Source: Conus ventricosus
Lineage: Eukaryota > Mollusca > Gastropoda > Neogastropoda > Conidae
Assembly: GCA_018398815.1 (NCBI GenBank)
Contig: JAFLJL010014739.1
Span: forward strand, 1 to 64,000
Length of the DNA: 64,000 bases
Reading direction: 5' to 3'
Shown here: in pieces, positions 34,425 through 43,900 of the stretch
Layout of the letters: each line of letters starts with the position of its first letter
How positions within the stretch are numbered: position 1 is the first letter of the stretch
Notes under the pieces: model-generated
The model's input: the letters and a program-made list of their open reading frames with translations, nothing else
What the model was told of the DNA's origin: nothing
Databases searched by the model: none
Position numbers and translations under genes: made by a program

Positions 34425-34788
34425 GCCCAAAAACTTGGTGGAGGAGCAAGTGAGTTAGAATTGGTAAAATGCTGTTCTCTCGGTTTGATGCCTCTGCCAT
34501 GACGATATAGAAACTCTAAATCTAGAAAAGTAACTGAGTTTTCTCTATGCTGATTGACAGAATCTCCAGATCTAGTGTACTGATAACTGCTTGTTATTCC
34601 TACCACCGTTATCTTGAATCTGTAGAAACCCAGCCAGGTCACGAAAACCATAACGTGATCAAGATCTAGATCTAGAATCCATTGATTTTCCGACGTCACG
34701 CACCAAATCGTCTGTTGACCTTGATTCATTGCAGCTTGCTAACCCAGCACCCTAGGGATCGATATTCTTTGTTCATCCTCGTCGCCAT
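34425..34788 (-). other. Gypsy-1 5' leader next to its LTR
   Basis: Reading minus from the right LTR there is a primer-binding-site-like sequence and then about 340 bp of leader. A 105-codon minus frame (34412-34729, MNQGQQTIW start) may be the beginning of gag or a leader frame; it has no recognised domain. The boundary with the inner Polinton lies between about 34386 and 34430. Confidence 0.5.
34771..34787 (-). promoter_or_regulatory. Gypsy-1 primer binding site
   Basis: On the minus strand the sequence is TGGCGACGAGGATGAAC, beginning one base after the LTR ends in TTATCA. TGG start and placement next to the LTR fit a tRNA primer site; the tRNA is not identified. Confidence 0.65.
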
Positions 34789-35000
34789 TGATAAGTCTGC
34801 CTACCTGACTTGTGATGGTGGTCTTCTTGTCCTAGTCGCTGTCTTAGTTGCCTCTCCGCTCCCTGGATTGTCTGCGTACTCGGCACTCGACGGTTGGTCC
34901 CCCAAAAGCCCCGGATGCCGGAGGTCTCGTGTATTGTGGTCGTTGATGTGGGCGTTACCCGATATGGTAATCGAGCTTGACTACGAGTCCGTACTTATCA
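34789..35000 (-). repeat. Gypsy-1 5' LTR (right)
   Basis: 212 bp with perfect 8-bp terminal inverted repeats TGATAAGT and ACTTATCA. It is clean and homologous to 6116-6305. The long plus frame across it at 34682-35230 combines LTR sequence with the fam-3 remainder and is not a real single gene. Confidence 0.8.
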
Positions 35001-35648
35001 GAAGATATAAGAAATTTAAGGCAAACGATTTTGGCAAACATGAATACAAACTTCATAAAAGAGAGAATGCTTGGGCGTTGCTTCCTGAAATTGCTTGGAA
35101 TTTAAAGTTTGAACTACGAAGCCCTAATGTATACTTTGATAAGGAAAACAATTTTAGAAAGGCTTTGAATGAAGGCCCTTTCTTGTTAGCCTGGTTCCAG
35201 GAACACAACAGAAAAAACAGATTAAAATAACTTGGCATGGTTCTGAATATATGCTACAGAGAAAGAATTCCGCTGAAGTGGGGAATGACACTGTCGGCTT
35301 AGAATTTACTCCAAAGATACTGCCACTACCTAGGCAAATGACGATGATTTTTCGCTTATTTATTACTCCGAGGGAGGCGATACTAGTTTGCCAGAACATA
35401 CGTTAATTAGAGGTATACAAATAAAGGCTGAAAACTTGGATGCTCCTCTTAAGCTCGGTATTGCAATTACTAAAAACGGAGACAAAATAAACACCCATGT
35501 ATCATCTGACAAGGTTACTGTGATGGTTGACAAAGACAAACTAACAGTACTCGACTTTATTCTCATTAAGTATGTTGATTTTATTGCGTTTTACTCTGTT
35601 AATGAAGTACTGCCAGAAGGATTAATAAGAAGATATGTACAAGATTAA
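35001..35648 (+). pseudogene. Outer fam-3 protein, 3' part (after Gypsy-1)
   Basis: Directly after the LTR the frame RYKKFKANDFGKHEYKLHK aligns with NLEANNVGQYEYKIVRKPD of the inner fam-3 gene, which is where the 5' part at 5941-6120 runs out. SPNVYFDKENNFRKALNEGP matches SPFTYFSRQKSFRKAF. A frame change near 35210-35390 leads to PEHTLIRGIQIKAENLDAPL and the end at 35648. It is followed 23 bp later by fam-4. As sequenced it lacks its own start because of the Gypsy-1 insertion. Confidence 0.75.
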
Positions 35649-35671
35649 TTTCAAAATAATCTTATTTAAAA

Positions 35672-36220
35672 ATGGAGGTTCAACAGTTTAGATTAAAGCA
35701 AATAACTGAACTTCAAAAGGAAATAGAAAGTGACTTAGATAGTATAGGGCTACTAGAAAGAAATATGCTAAAGCTTTAAATACTCTTTCTTATGTAATTA
35801 CTGGCTCATCAGCTGTAGCTAGCGTAAGTGCTGGATCTAGCGTTGCTGTTTTAGCCACCGGGGCTGGAGCGCCAGTCTCTTTAGCCTTAGGAGGCCTCGG
35901 GTTAGGTTTAGGTGCCATGTCTATGATTGTAAGTGCTGTTTTAAAAAAATTAACTCCTAAATTACAAAAGCACACCGCCATTGTAGCCCTAGCATCAGCA
36001 AAACTTTGTTCATTAAGATTAAGAATAAGCAAATCATTACAGGATGAAACATTACGGACGAAGAATTCAGAAGCTTATGGCTGATGGTGAGGATTACAGA
36101 CGACAGAAAATTGAACTTCAAAAGGAGTGGAGAAAGACTTTTACTTCACGACAGGTAGACATTGATGCAATTAAACAGAACATTGAAAAACAAACACATG
36201 ATCAGTTAAAACCGAAATAG
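35672..36220 (+). pseudogene. fam-4 Gly/Ala-rich hydrophobic protein (outer)
   Basis: Start MEVQQFRLKQITELQKEIES at 35672, with a frameshift near 35760. Then comes a hydrophobic small-residue region containing SAVASVSAGSSVAVLATGAG and LALGGLGLGLGAMSMIVSAV, and LTPKLQKHTAIVALASAKLC, which matches TKLQKHTAMVQLITAKLSS of the inner copy. A second frameshift near 36047 precedes a charged tail ending QLKPK. The GA-rich double hydrophobic hairpin is clearer here than in the inner copy. Unknown function; a membrane-inserting virion or lysis-type protein would fit but is inference. Confidence 0.7.
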
Positions 36221-36263
36221 GGTAAAAAAAAATAAGTTTAACAAAATAAATACTATTTTTTTG

Positions 36264-37270
36264 TTAACTCACTGTGTTTGGTGGGACAACTTGCAGCTCT
36301 TCGCGAACAAACGATCTTTTAGGGACAGGCTTTTTAGACGTAGTAGCACTGCTAGACGAGAGAGTTTCTCTTAAATAATATAGGGGAGGGGTTGTTTCAT
36401 AATTCTTTCAACTTCATACACATCTACGCTCCATATAGGATCTGTGGCTCAAATTCTAACATCACCCTCTGCCTCTCCAGGTGCATACAAGTATCTTACT
36501 TTTAGTCCAAACGGCAAGAGTTTTTGATTACCTTGGGTGTCTTCAGTAATGCTAATTTTTTTTAATTTGATTGCGTTTACTGGCTTAAGGCCTGTTGCTT
36601 TAAATTCCTCATTGTTCATGGCGCGTAAGACTGCTGGCAATCTCCTAACCCATTCTGTGTTACGCGTTCTGTCCATAATTTCTCTGTGATATTGATAGGT
36701 AAACAGGCGTTCAGCTAGATTCTTATTAAAGTTTTCTACTAAGGCTTGTGATCGATGGTTGCCTGGGATCCCTCTCTTAACTGTAACATGATGTTTTAAA
36801 AACAACTGGTTTACAGAACCTTTAAACTCTTTTCCATCATCAACTTGAATCAACCTAGGATACTTTAATGGGCCCCTCGCATGTATATTTTGTAAAGCCA
36901 CAGCCACAGCAGTTGAGCTTTTATCCGTTAAAGGTTCAGCGTCTTTGTATCTTGAAGCCATGTCAACAACTGTCAGGGCATACTTAAACTTTTTTCTTCT
37001 AACTTTGTCATGTGGAAGATACAGCAAGTCCATCTGGTGGGTGTCATTAGGAACTGAGTTAACAAATCTAGGCCTTATTATTCTTTTGGGGGCGGGCAGA
37101 TATATTTGCCAAATTGCCTGTTTTGAAAGCCAGTCTTTCGCATCTGATTCAGACACTCTAGCAGCTTTACTCAGTTTTTCAATAGCAGTCTTTCCTTTCC
37201 AATAACCTTTAGGAGAATAATATATTTTGTACATCGTATTGTCCATAAGAAGGACTGTATTTTTAACCAT
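36264..37270 (-). pseudogene. Polinton integrase (DDE, retroviral type), outer
   Basis: The frame from 37270 (MVKNTVLLMDNTMYK) is open for 273 codons to 36449. An N-terminal helical zinc-free domain is followed by NDTHQMDLLYLP (first Asp, residue 81), the hydrophobic strand YALTVVDMASRY, RLIQVDDGKEFKGSVNQLF (second Asp, residue 144) and HRSQALVENFNKNLAERLF (Glu, residue 179). The C-terminal SH3-like block is LLPFGLKVRYLYAPGEAEGD. After one frameshift near 36450 the reading continues to a stop at 36264-36266. The catalytic triad is complete. It inserts Polinton DNA into the host chromosome. Compared with units A and B it lies on the other strand and away from the polymerase 3' end. Confidence 0.85.
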
Positions 37271-37276
37271 AAATTT

Positions 37277-37681
37277 TTAGATTGTTTGTGCAAGAATATA
37301 GATTGCCCCCATAGCACCCACAATAAAACCAATTTCTGCTATTTTCTGTTCTTCTGACGGTTCATAAAAGTCAGACAGTTCTGGCGGTGGCGATGTTAGA
37401 AACTTCTTTCCTGTCACTAAGTAATACTCATTCATTGCCTCATCAACGTCTGTAAATGTGTGCTCTGCATGGCCCTGTTCTCTTAACTTTTTATTAATAA
37501 AGTCTAAGTGAGCAATTCGTCTTTTCTCGTAAGCGTCTCTTGCCTTGGCTAAATTTTCCATTGCCTTATTATGACGTTCTCTCTCTTCATCGACTGCAAT
37601 TTACAAAAACATATAATTGCTTCCAGAGAAGGCCAAGGCATTAACAATAGCTCCTCCTACCATCATAACTACTCCCGCCAT
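37277..37681 (-). pseudogene. fam-6 small Polinton protein (outer)
   Basis: The start is at 37681 (MAGVVMMVGGAIVNALAFSG, a hydrophobic N-terminus), joined after a frameshift near 37605 to the open frame 37277-37561 with LAKARDAYEKRRIAHLDFIN, FTDVDEAMNEYYLVTGKKFL, SPPPELSDFYEPSEEQK and a C-terminal hydrophobic IGFIVGAMGAIYILA. Two predicted membrane segments flank a charged helical middle. It is encoded just upstream of the integrase in the same direction. No function known. Confidence 0.6.
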
Positions 37682-37700
37682 CTTTTTATAAATTATTTTC

Positions 37701-37943
37701 TTATGAATTAATCTTTCTATGAACTATATTTTCTGGGATAATCCCCTGTGCAACAAGAAAGTCTTTTGACGCAATCCCTGCAGTAATTACAACTATAACC
37801 TTAACAACGTCCTCAATGTCTAACCTTCCTAGGTCAGCTGGCTTCATTCTAAACATGTTTTTTGCTAACACGCTATAGCCTATACTAAGACCGCTAATTA
37901 CAGCAGAATGGTAAATCGTATTGATAATCTTTTTTTCACTCAT
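37701..37943 (-). CDS. fam-7 small membrane protein 1 (outer)
   Basis: The chosen start MSEKKIINTIYHSAVISGLS at 37943 agrees with the starts of the other copies; an upstream in-frame ATG (37979) would add a hydrophobic leader. 80 codons, uninterrupted. Two hydrophobic segments (AVISGLSIGYSVLA and VVKVIVVITAGIA) are separated by FRMKPADLGRLD and followed by SKDFLVAQGIIPENIV. Counterparts exist in units A and B. Predicted two-pass membrane protein, function unknown. Confidence 0.6.
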   Translation of the reverse strand: MSEKKIINTIYHSAVISGLSIGYSVLAKNMFRMKPADLGRLDIEDVVKVIVVITAGIASKDFLVAQGIIPENIVHRKINS

Positions 37944-37950
37944 CTTTTTA

Positions 37951-38178
37951 TTAACTAAAAAAATAATTAAAATAATCATAATACGAAAGGCTGTCTATGT
38001 GCTTTTTAATCAAATAATCTTTTGTTGTTAAAGCTAAAAATAAAGTTGCAACTAGTTTTGGTGAATCTTCTATCTTTCCCATGTTGGTCGGTTTTATCCC
38101 TAACAAACATTTTGCAAGGGTTGAATAAACTATAACACCAACGATAGGCACCGCATAATTAACCAACTTTAAACTCAT
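37951..38178 (-). CDS. fam-7 small membrane protein 2 (outer, tandem paralogue)
   Basis: Start MSLKLVNYAVPIVGVIVYST at 38178, 75 codons. LAKCLLGIKPTNMGKIEDSP and LVATLFLALTTKDYLIKKH line up with LAKNMFRMKPADLGRLDIED and VVITAGIASKDFLVAQ of its neighbour, so the two are tandem paralogues. Only one such gene is seen in units A and B. Predicted membrane protein. Confidence 0.6.
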   Translation of the reverse strand: MSLKLVNYAVPIVGVIVYSTLAKCLLGIKPTNMGKIEDSPKLVATLFLALTTKDYLIKKHIDSLSYYDYFNYFFS

Positions 38179-38217
38179 GGTTTTAAAAGTATTATATTAT
38201 TTTTTATTGCTTTTAAA

Positions 38218-39061
38218 ATGGATTGTGACAAACTATTAAAGTGTGAGGAGCAAGCAGACTACTCTGTAGACCACTGCCATAAAGAAAGATTATATTCTCT
38301 AGCTGCATGTGGAAAAACTAGACAGTATTTAGGCATTGAACTAAGTATTGAACAGATTCAACAACTGTCTACATCAGACGTTGAGAAGTAGTACGCCAGG
38401 TACGAAGCACAGCTAGGGTCAAAAATGGTTAGATCAGTGGGTCAGACAATGATTAGTTTATATGCTAAGTTAGTAAGTAAGATGGCGCCGGTTGATTCAG
38501 AAGAAGATTTAAAATATGACTTATCTCAAGATCCGGTTTTAAACAAGTCCCTAGAAACTCTTGCATGTGACATGTATTACAGATTTGGGACGATGTTATG
38601 CCCATTCATCATGGGATTAATTACTTTTAATCATATTAATTTTGATCATATTAAATTTAATCGTAATAAAAAAAGAGCGATCAGGAGAAGAAGACGCCGC
38701 AGGACAGTCCGCAGGAGCAGAATGTACCACAAGTGAGTAATGTTACTAAGTCTAAAAGTCCTGGACGTGTTGAGGCGGGGCGTAAACTGGCTGAATGGAA
38801 CAGACTGAGAAAATCAAACCAATCAGCAAAAAAAAATTATTAGATAGTAATACAACATCACCAGCACCAACAACACAATTAACAACAACACAATCGCAAT
38901 TAAACAATAAGATGTACCATTATGTATTGCGTGCTGCTGCTGTTGTTGGTGGGTTTTTTGCATACAAATACCTAACGCCATACCTAACAACAAAGCCGCA
39001 AGCCCCCACAGTAAAAGAAGAAGAACCAACTTCTGCAAAAAGAGAGCCCCCTCTGCAGTAG
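38218..39061 (+). pseudogene. fam-5 conserved Polinton protein (outer)
   Basis: Start MDCDKLLKCEEQADYSVDHC at 38218, then HKERLYSLAACGKTRQYLGI. An in-frame TAG at 38389-38391 interrupts a conserved block just before YARYEAQLGSK. The frame continues through VRSVGQTMISLYAKLVS and DPVLNKSLETLACDMYYRFG to an arginine run near 38690. A frame change there is followed by SPGRVEAGRKLAEWNRL, then another change near 38860 and a hydrophobic segment YVLRAAAVVGGFFAYKYL before the stop at 39061. The family is widespread in invertebrate Polintons, unannotated, with a likely C-terminal membrane anchor. It is divergent from fam-7. Confidence 0.7.
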
Positions 39062-39074
39062 ACCCATTTTCTTT

Positions 39075-39300
39075 GTAATAGTTTTTAAGAACTAAATAAA
39101 GTACAAGTTAAGAACTAAATACGTACAAGTTAAGTGAGTTATAGAAAGTACTTTTTAAGTTAAGTGCAAGTAAATTGCAAGTTAAGTACAAAAATTATAA
39201 GTTCTTAAGTAAGTACTAGTTAGGTTCCTAAGTTAAGTTCTTGTTATGTTCTTAAGTAAGTACAAGTTAAGTTCTTAAGTTAAGTTCAAGTCAAGTTAGT
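39075..39300 (+). repeat. Degenerate AAGTTAAGTTC repeat (outer)
   Basis: Some 20 variants of TTAAGTTC, GTACAAGTTAAG and TTCTTAAG fill the space between the convergent ends of fam-5 and polymerase B. It is related in sequence and position (after fam-5) to 12560-12665 and 21465-21570. Confidence 0.8.
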
Positions 39301-39304
39301 CAAG

Positions 39305-39703
39305 TTAATCTTTTAAAGTTCTCCAATGCCCTACAGCATATGAGAACTCAGGATTGACGTAAGTTCTCTTGTTATTGTTAGAGACTAGCGATTTCTTGTT
39401 AACAGCAGTTGTGTTTACTTGATGAAGAGTAGAGCGCAGATTAACATTTGTGTGATGAAATACTTTGTTTTCAAAGAGAGCTTGCTTGTAGTTATCGTGA
39501 GATATATTTTTTTGGACAACTTCTTTACTTATGCCCTTAGCCTTCTTCATTACAGAAGTCTGACTGGCAACGCTATACATCTTTGACCTCAAACCAACAT
39601 ATTCTTTTATAACTGTTCCATTAAGTTCATCCTTCATCTTTCCAATCACTTTCTTGTTCACAGTTGAATGTAGAGGGCTGTCTTTAGGATAGTCGCAGGT
39701 GTC
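39305..39703 (-). pseudogene. Polymerase B, C-terminal part (downstream of Gypsy-2)
   Basis: The minus frame contains NKKVIGKMKDELNGTVIKEY, EYVGLRSKMYSV, AKGISKEVVQKNISHDNYKQ and the C-terminal FSYAVGHWRTLKD, the typical end of Polinton polymerase B. The coding sequence is continuous with 44463-47406 once the Gypsy-2 insertion is disregarded, as shown by the uninterrupted unit A and B copies. Codons around the junction are split by the retrotransposon, so this part has no start of its own. Confidence 0.85.
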
Positions 39704-39708
39704 GTACC
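39704..39708 (+). repeat. Target-site duplication of Gypsy-2, left
   Basis: GTACC, repeated at 44458-44462 on the other side of the element. Confidence 0.9.
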
Positions 39709-39881
39709 TGTCACATATGCATGTTAGAATTGTATCCCTTGATTATTATTTATCTGAATGATGATTGGTTGCGGGGACTCTACTAGGATGGCAACTTAAC
39801 CGTGGTTGTAATAAAACTACTATCGAACTCAACATTGATTTATTTCCATATAAAGATGAATGATGGAAAGTAAACACAACA
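39709..39881 (+). repeat. Gypsy-2 5' LTR
   Basis: Begins TGTCACATATGCATG and ends CACAACA. Differs from the 3' LTR only at GCAACTTAACC versus GCAACGTAACC. Near-identity means a recent insertion, since LTRs are identical when inserted. Confidence 0.95.
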
Positions 39882-39896
39882 TGGTGTCAGAGACGG
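39882..39896 (+). promoter_or_regulatory. Gypsy-2 primer binding site
   Basis: TGGTGTCAGAGACGG starts directly at the LTR boundary. The TGG start fits pairing with a tRNA CCA end. The tRNA is not identified. Confidence 0.75.
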
Positions 39897-40028
39897 GATC
39901 CAGTAACGAGATCGAACAGCTTTAAAACAGCAAAACAACGCTTCAAATCAAATTTGAGGTAAACACTGATCGAAGTTACGGATGCTGTTGGTTGCCAAGG
40001 TGAACTTTAAAACAAACGATCGTCAACG

Positions 40029-40897
40029 ATGTCGAGCGAAGAAGACCATCGAGCAAGACCTTCTACAAGCGAGTCTAGAAGGCGAAAGACCTCATGCAAC
40101 GTTCCTCCACCATCAAAATTGACTTTGAACAACCACAGTGGATCAGCAATCACTGAATGGAAACGCTTCAAAAGATCGTGGAAGAACTTTGAAATTGCTT
40201 CAAGACTGCAGCAAGAAACGCCGCAATACAGATGTGCCGTGTTCCTGTCCTGCAATCGGAGAAGAAGCAGCGGAACTCGTCGATGGATTTTCGTTCACTG
40301 CTGAGGAAAATGACGACGACATTAACATTGTCATGAAAAAATTGAAGACTTTTTCATAGGTGAAACCAACGAAGTCTACGAAGCCTACCTGTTCAACAAA
40401 GAATACAGGACAGTTCAGAAAGCATTGAAGTGTACATCGCTGAACTGAGAAAACTTGCCAAAACTTGCAACTTTGGTAACTTAGAAAACAGAATGATTAG
40501 AGACAAAATAGTTGTGGGTGTGAATGATGATGTTGTTAGACAAAAATTACTTGAGGTAAAAGATCTAAAATTGGAAAAATGCATTGAAATTTGCAGAGCA
40601 CATGAAAGTTCCAAATCACAAGTGCAAAAAATGACAACATCAGATGAAAAAATTCACAAAATAAAATCCCATAAACACAAAGTTAGTCATAAAAATGCAA
40701 AAGGAAAAAAGCATCATGAAAAAACTGATGAAAAAGATGAGAAAGAAAGTCAATGCACAAGATGTGGATATACACATTCTAAAGGAAAATGTCCTGCATT
40801 TGGTAAAAAATGTACATTGTGTTCAAAATACAATCATTTCAAGCAATGCTGTAAAGTAAAAAGAAAAAAGTACACAGCATGCATGATGACAGGTTAA
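40029..40897 (+). pseudogene. Gypsy-2 gag (broken)
   Basis: The frame from ATG 40029 (MSSEEDHRARPSTSESRRRK) contains a WKRFKRSWKNFEIASRL capsid-type helix. Frame changes fall near 40236, 40355 and 40425. The last open part, 40430-40897, has a capsid C-terminal region (KLAKTCNFGNLENRMIRDKI), a lysine-rich linker and two zinc knuckles: CTRCGYTHSKGKC (one residue short of the usual CX2CX4HX4C spacing) and CTLCSKYNHFKQCC. Gag forms the particle of the retrotransposon. Confidence 0.85.
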
Positions 40898-40914
40898 ACA
40901 CTGATACAGAATCT

Positions 40915-43900
40915 GATTTTGACACAGATTCAGAGAGTGAAGTCAGTGTAGGTGTGGTAAATAAACCCAAAGCAAAAATAGAAGGGAAGAATTGTTTGTC
41001 ACTGCAGATGTTCAAACCAAAGTATCAAATTTAAAATTGACACTGGTGCTCAAGCAAACATCTTGCCATTGCAGACATACAAAAAGTTTGACACAAAACC
41101 TGCAATGAAAAAGACCAAAACAAACTGACTAGCTACACAGGTGAGACATTGAAAACTGTTGGTACTTGTAAACTTTCTGTGATGGACAAAGAGCTGAAAT
41201 TTTTTGTTGTAAATACAAATCAATCAGGACTCATAGGTCTTGAATCAATTGAAGAATTAAACATAATTCAAATCTTGAGTGTAGATGCTGAAACAGTCTA
41301 CACAGATTTTCCTGAATTATTTCAAGAATTAGGGTGTCTCAGTCAGCCACATCACATTGAGTTGGACCCAACAGTAAAACCTGTCATACAGCCACCAAGA
41401 AAAATCCCCTTTGCACTGAGAGGTAGAATCAAGGAAGAACTTGACAGAATGGAAAAACTAGTGTTATTGAAAAACAAGAAGGACCAACAGATTGGGTCAG
41501 TAGCATGGTGGTTGTAGAAAAACCAGACAAGACTTTGAGGATTTGCATGGATCCCAAAGATCTTACAAAGCTATAAAAACAGAGCATTTTGCCATGCCAA
41601 CAGTTGAAGAAGTTACAGCACAATTAGATGGAGCTGAATTTTTCACAAAACTGGATGCTCAAAGTGGATTCTGGCAAATACCGCTAGATGAGGAAAGCTC
41701 AAAATTATGCTGCATGCAGACACCATTGGCAGATGTATTTTTAAAAGATTACCAATGGGTCTGGCTAGTTCGAGTGAAGTATTCCACAAACAAATCAAAC
41801 AGTTGTTCAGTGACATTCCAAGAGTTGATAACTGGATTGGTGACATTCTTGTATCAGGACGCACACAAAAAGAACATGATGATGCACTGACAGCAACTCT
41901 AAACAGAGCACAAGAGAGCAACCTCACTCTAAAGAAAAAGAAATGTGAATTTTCACAAAAGAGATCAAATACATTGGTCACATCATAAGCAAAGAAGGCA
42001 TCAAACCAGATCCACAAAAGATTGAAGCAATAAAAAACATACCTTCACCCAAAAGCAAAAAAGATCTGCAAAGATACTTGGGAATGATCAACTATCTTGG
42101 AAAATTTTTTCCACAGATGGCTGATTACACTGCACCAATGCGTACACTTTTGCAGAAAAAAGTAGACTGGCAATGGAATCAAGAGTAGGAGGAAGCATTT
42201 CAGAAAACAAAGGACATGTTAACAAAAGCTCCCATTCTAGCTCATTACAATCCAAACAAACCAGTAAAAATCACTACAGATGCTTCTTCAATTGGGCTTG
42301 GGTGTGCATTACTACAAAATGAAAAACCAGTTGCATATGCTTCCAGAGCACTCACAGAAACAGAACAAAAATATGCCCAAATTGAGAAGGAAACACTTGC
42401 AATTGTTTTTGCATGTGAAAAATTCCATCAGTATATATATGGCAAACAATGCAAGTGGAAACAGATCACAAACCAATTGAAAACATCTGGAGAAAAACAC
42501 TAAACAAATGCCCACCGAGAATACAAAGACTTATGTTGAGACTGCAAAGATATGATTTGGACATCACATACAAACCTGGAAAGAAATGTATGTTGCAGAC
42601 ACATTATCAAGAGCAACGGCAACAGAGTCACAGTCTCACACAATGAAGTCAGAAGAAGAAGAAATTCTCAGAATTCACGTAAACACACTTCTAGAAAATC
42701 TTAAAGTTAAAGATTATAAACTAGAAGAAATGAAAAGAGAAACAGACAAAGATAGTGAACTAGTTCTACTCAAAGAACAAATACAAAAAGGATGGCCTGC
42801 AAACAAGAACAATGTACCCAATGAGATCAGACAATACTTTCAGTACAATGAAGAACTCAGTATTATTAATGATCTTATTTTCAAGGCAAACAGAATTGTA
42901 ATCCCAAATCAATGCAATCAGAAATGCTTGAAAGGATTCATGAAGGTCATCTAGGAATTGAAAAATGTAAAAACAGGGCAAGGAGACTCATGTTTTGGCC
43001 AGGCATGAATGGACAAATTGAAGACACAGTAACATCATGTGCAACATGCACAAAATACAAAAACAACCAACAAAAAGAACCATTACTGAGTCATGAAATA
43101 CCTGAAAAGCCATGGCAGAAAGTTGGAACAGATTTGTTCACATGGGAAAAACATGATTATTTGCTTGTCGCAGACTATCATTCAAAATTCATAGAATTTG
43201 CACTACTACCAGACACAAAAAGTAAAACTGTGATCACATACATGAAATCCATTTTCAGTAGACATGGCATACCAGAAGAAGTAATTTCTGACAATGGTCC
43301 ACAATATGTCAGTGAGGAATTTTCCAAGTTTGCACAAAAATGGGAATTCAAACACACTACATCCAGTCCCAGATATCCACAGTCTAATGATTTGCAGAAA
43401 GAATGGTACAAACACTCAAAAAGTTATTACAGAAAGCAAGGGACAGCAATCAGGACGTGTACTTAGCAGTATTGAACTACGGACCACACCAATCAATAGC
43501 AAACTTCCATCTCCAGCAGAAATACTCATGAACAGAACACTTAAAACAAGACAATGTTTCCAACAAAGAATTTTAAAAAGAAGAATTCTCATCAAGTCAG
43601 AAAGGAACTAAAAGAAAAACAAAAGAAGCAGAAACACTATTATGACAAAGGAGCAAAAGCGTTGTCTAAACTCAAACCAGATGACAAAGTCTATGTAAAT
43701 GACAAAGATGTGTGGAAACCAGCAAAGGTTATAAAACCAGCAAACACACAAAGATCATATTATGTTCAAACGGAAACAGGCACACTGAGGAGAAACAGAA
43801 GAGATTTGATGAAAGTGAAAGAAAACAAAAGTACAAATACTGACAGAATTAAACAAAGCACAAGTACAAATCCAAACAGAAAACAAACAAATCCTGACAA

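Larger units (their letters stand above)
6116..35000 (-). mobile_element. Gypsy-1, Ty3/Gypsy retrotransposon holding the inner Polinton
   Basis: Related direct LTRs lie at 6116-6305 and 34789-35000. A polypurine tract adjoins the left LTR and a primer-binding-site-like sequence adjoins the right one, so the element reads on the minus strand. Gag and pol remnants occupy 6360-10860. The leader is next to the right LTR, about 23.5 kb from the rest of gag. The intervening 11490-34386 is Polinton DNA. A target duplication could not be read because the left flank is noisy. An assembly artefact joining separate loci is the alternative. Confidence 0.65.

Noticed and set aside
34682..35230. A single 182-codon gene
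   Set aside because: It fuses LTR sequence to the fam-3 remainder; the boundary at 35000 is set by the LTR inverted repeat.
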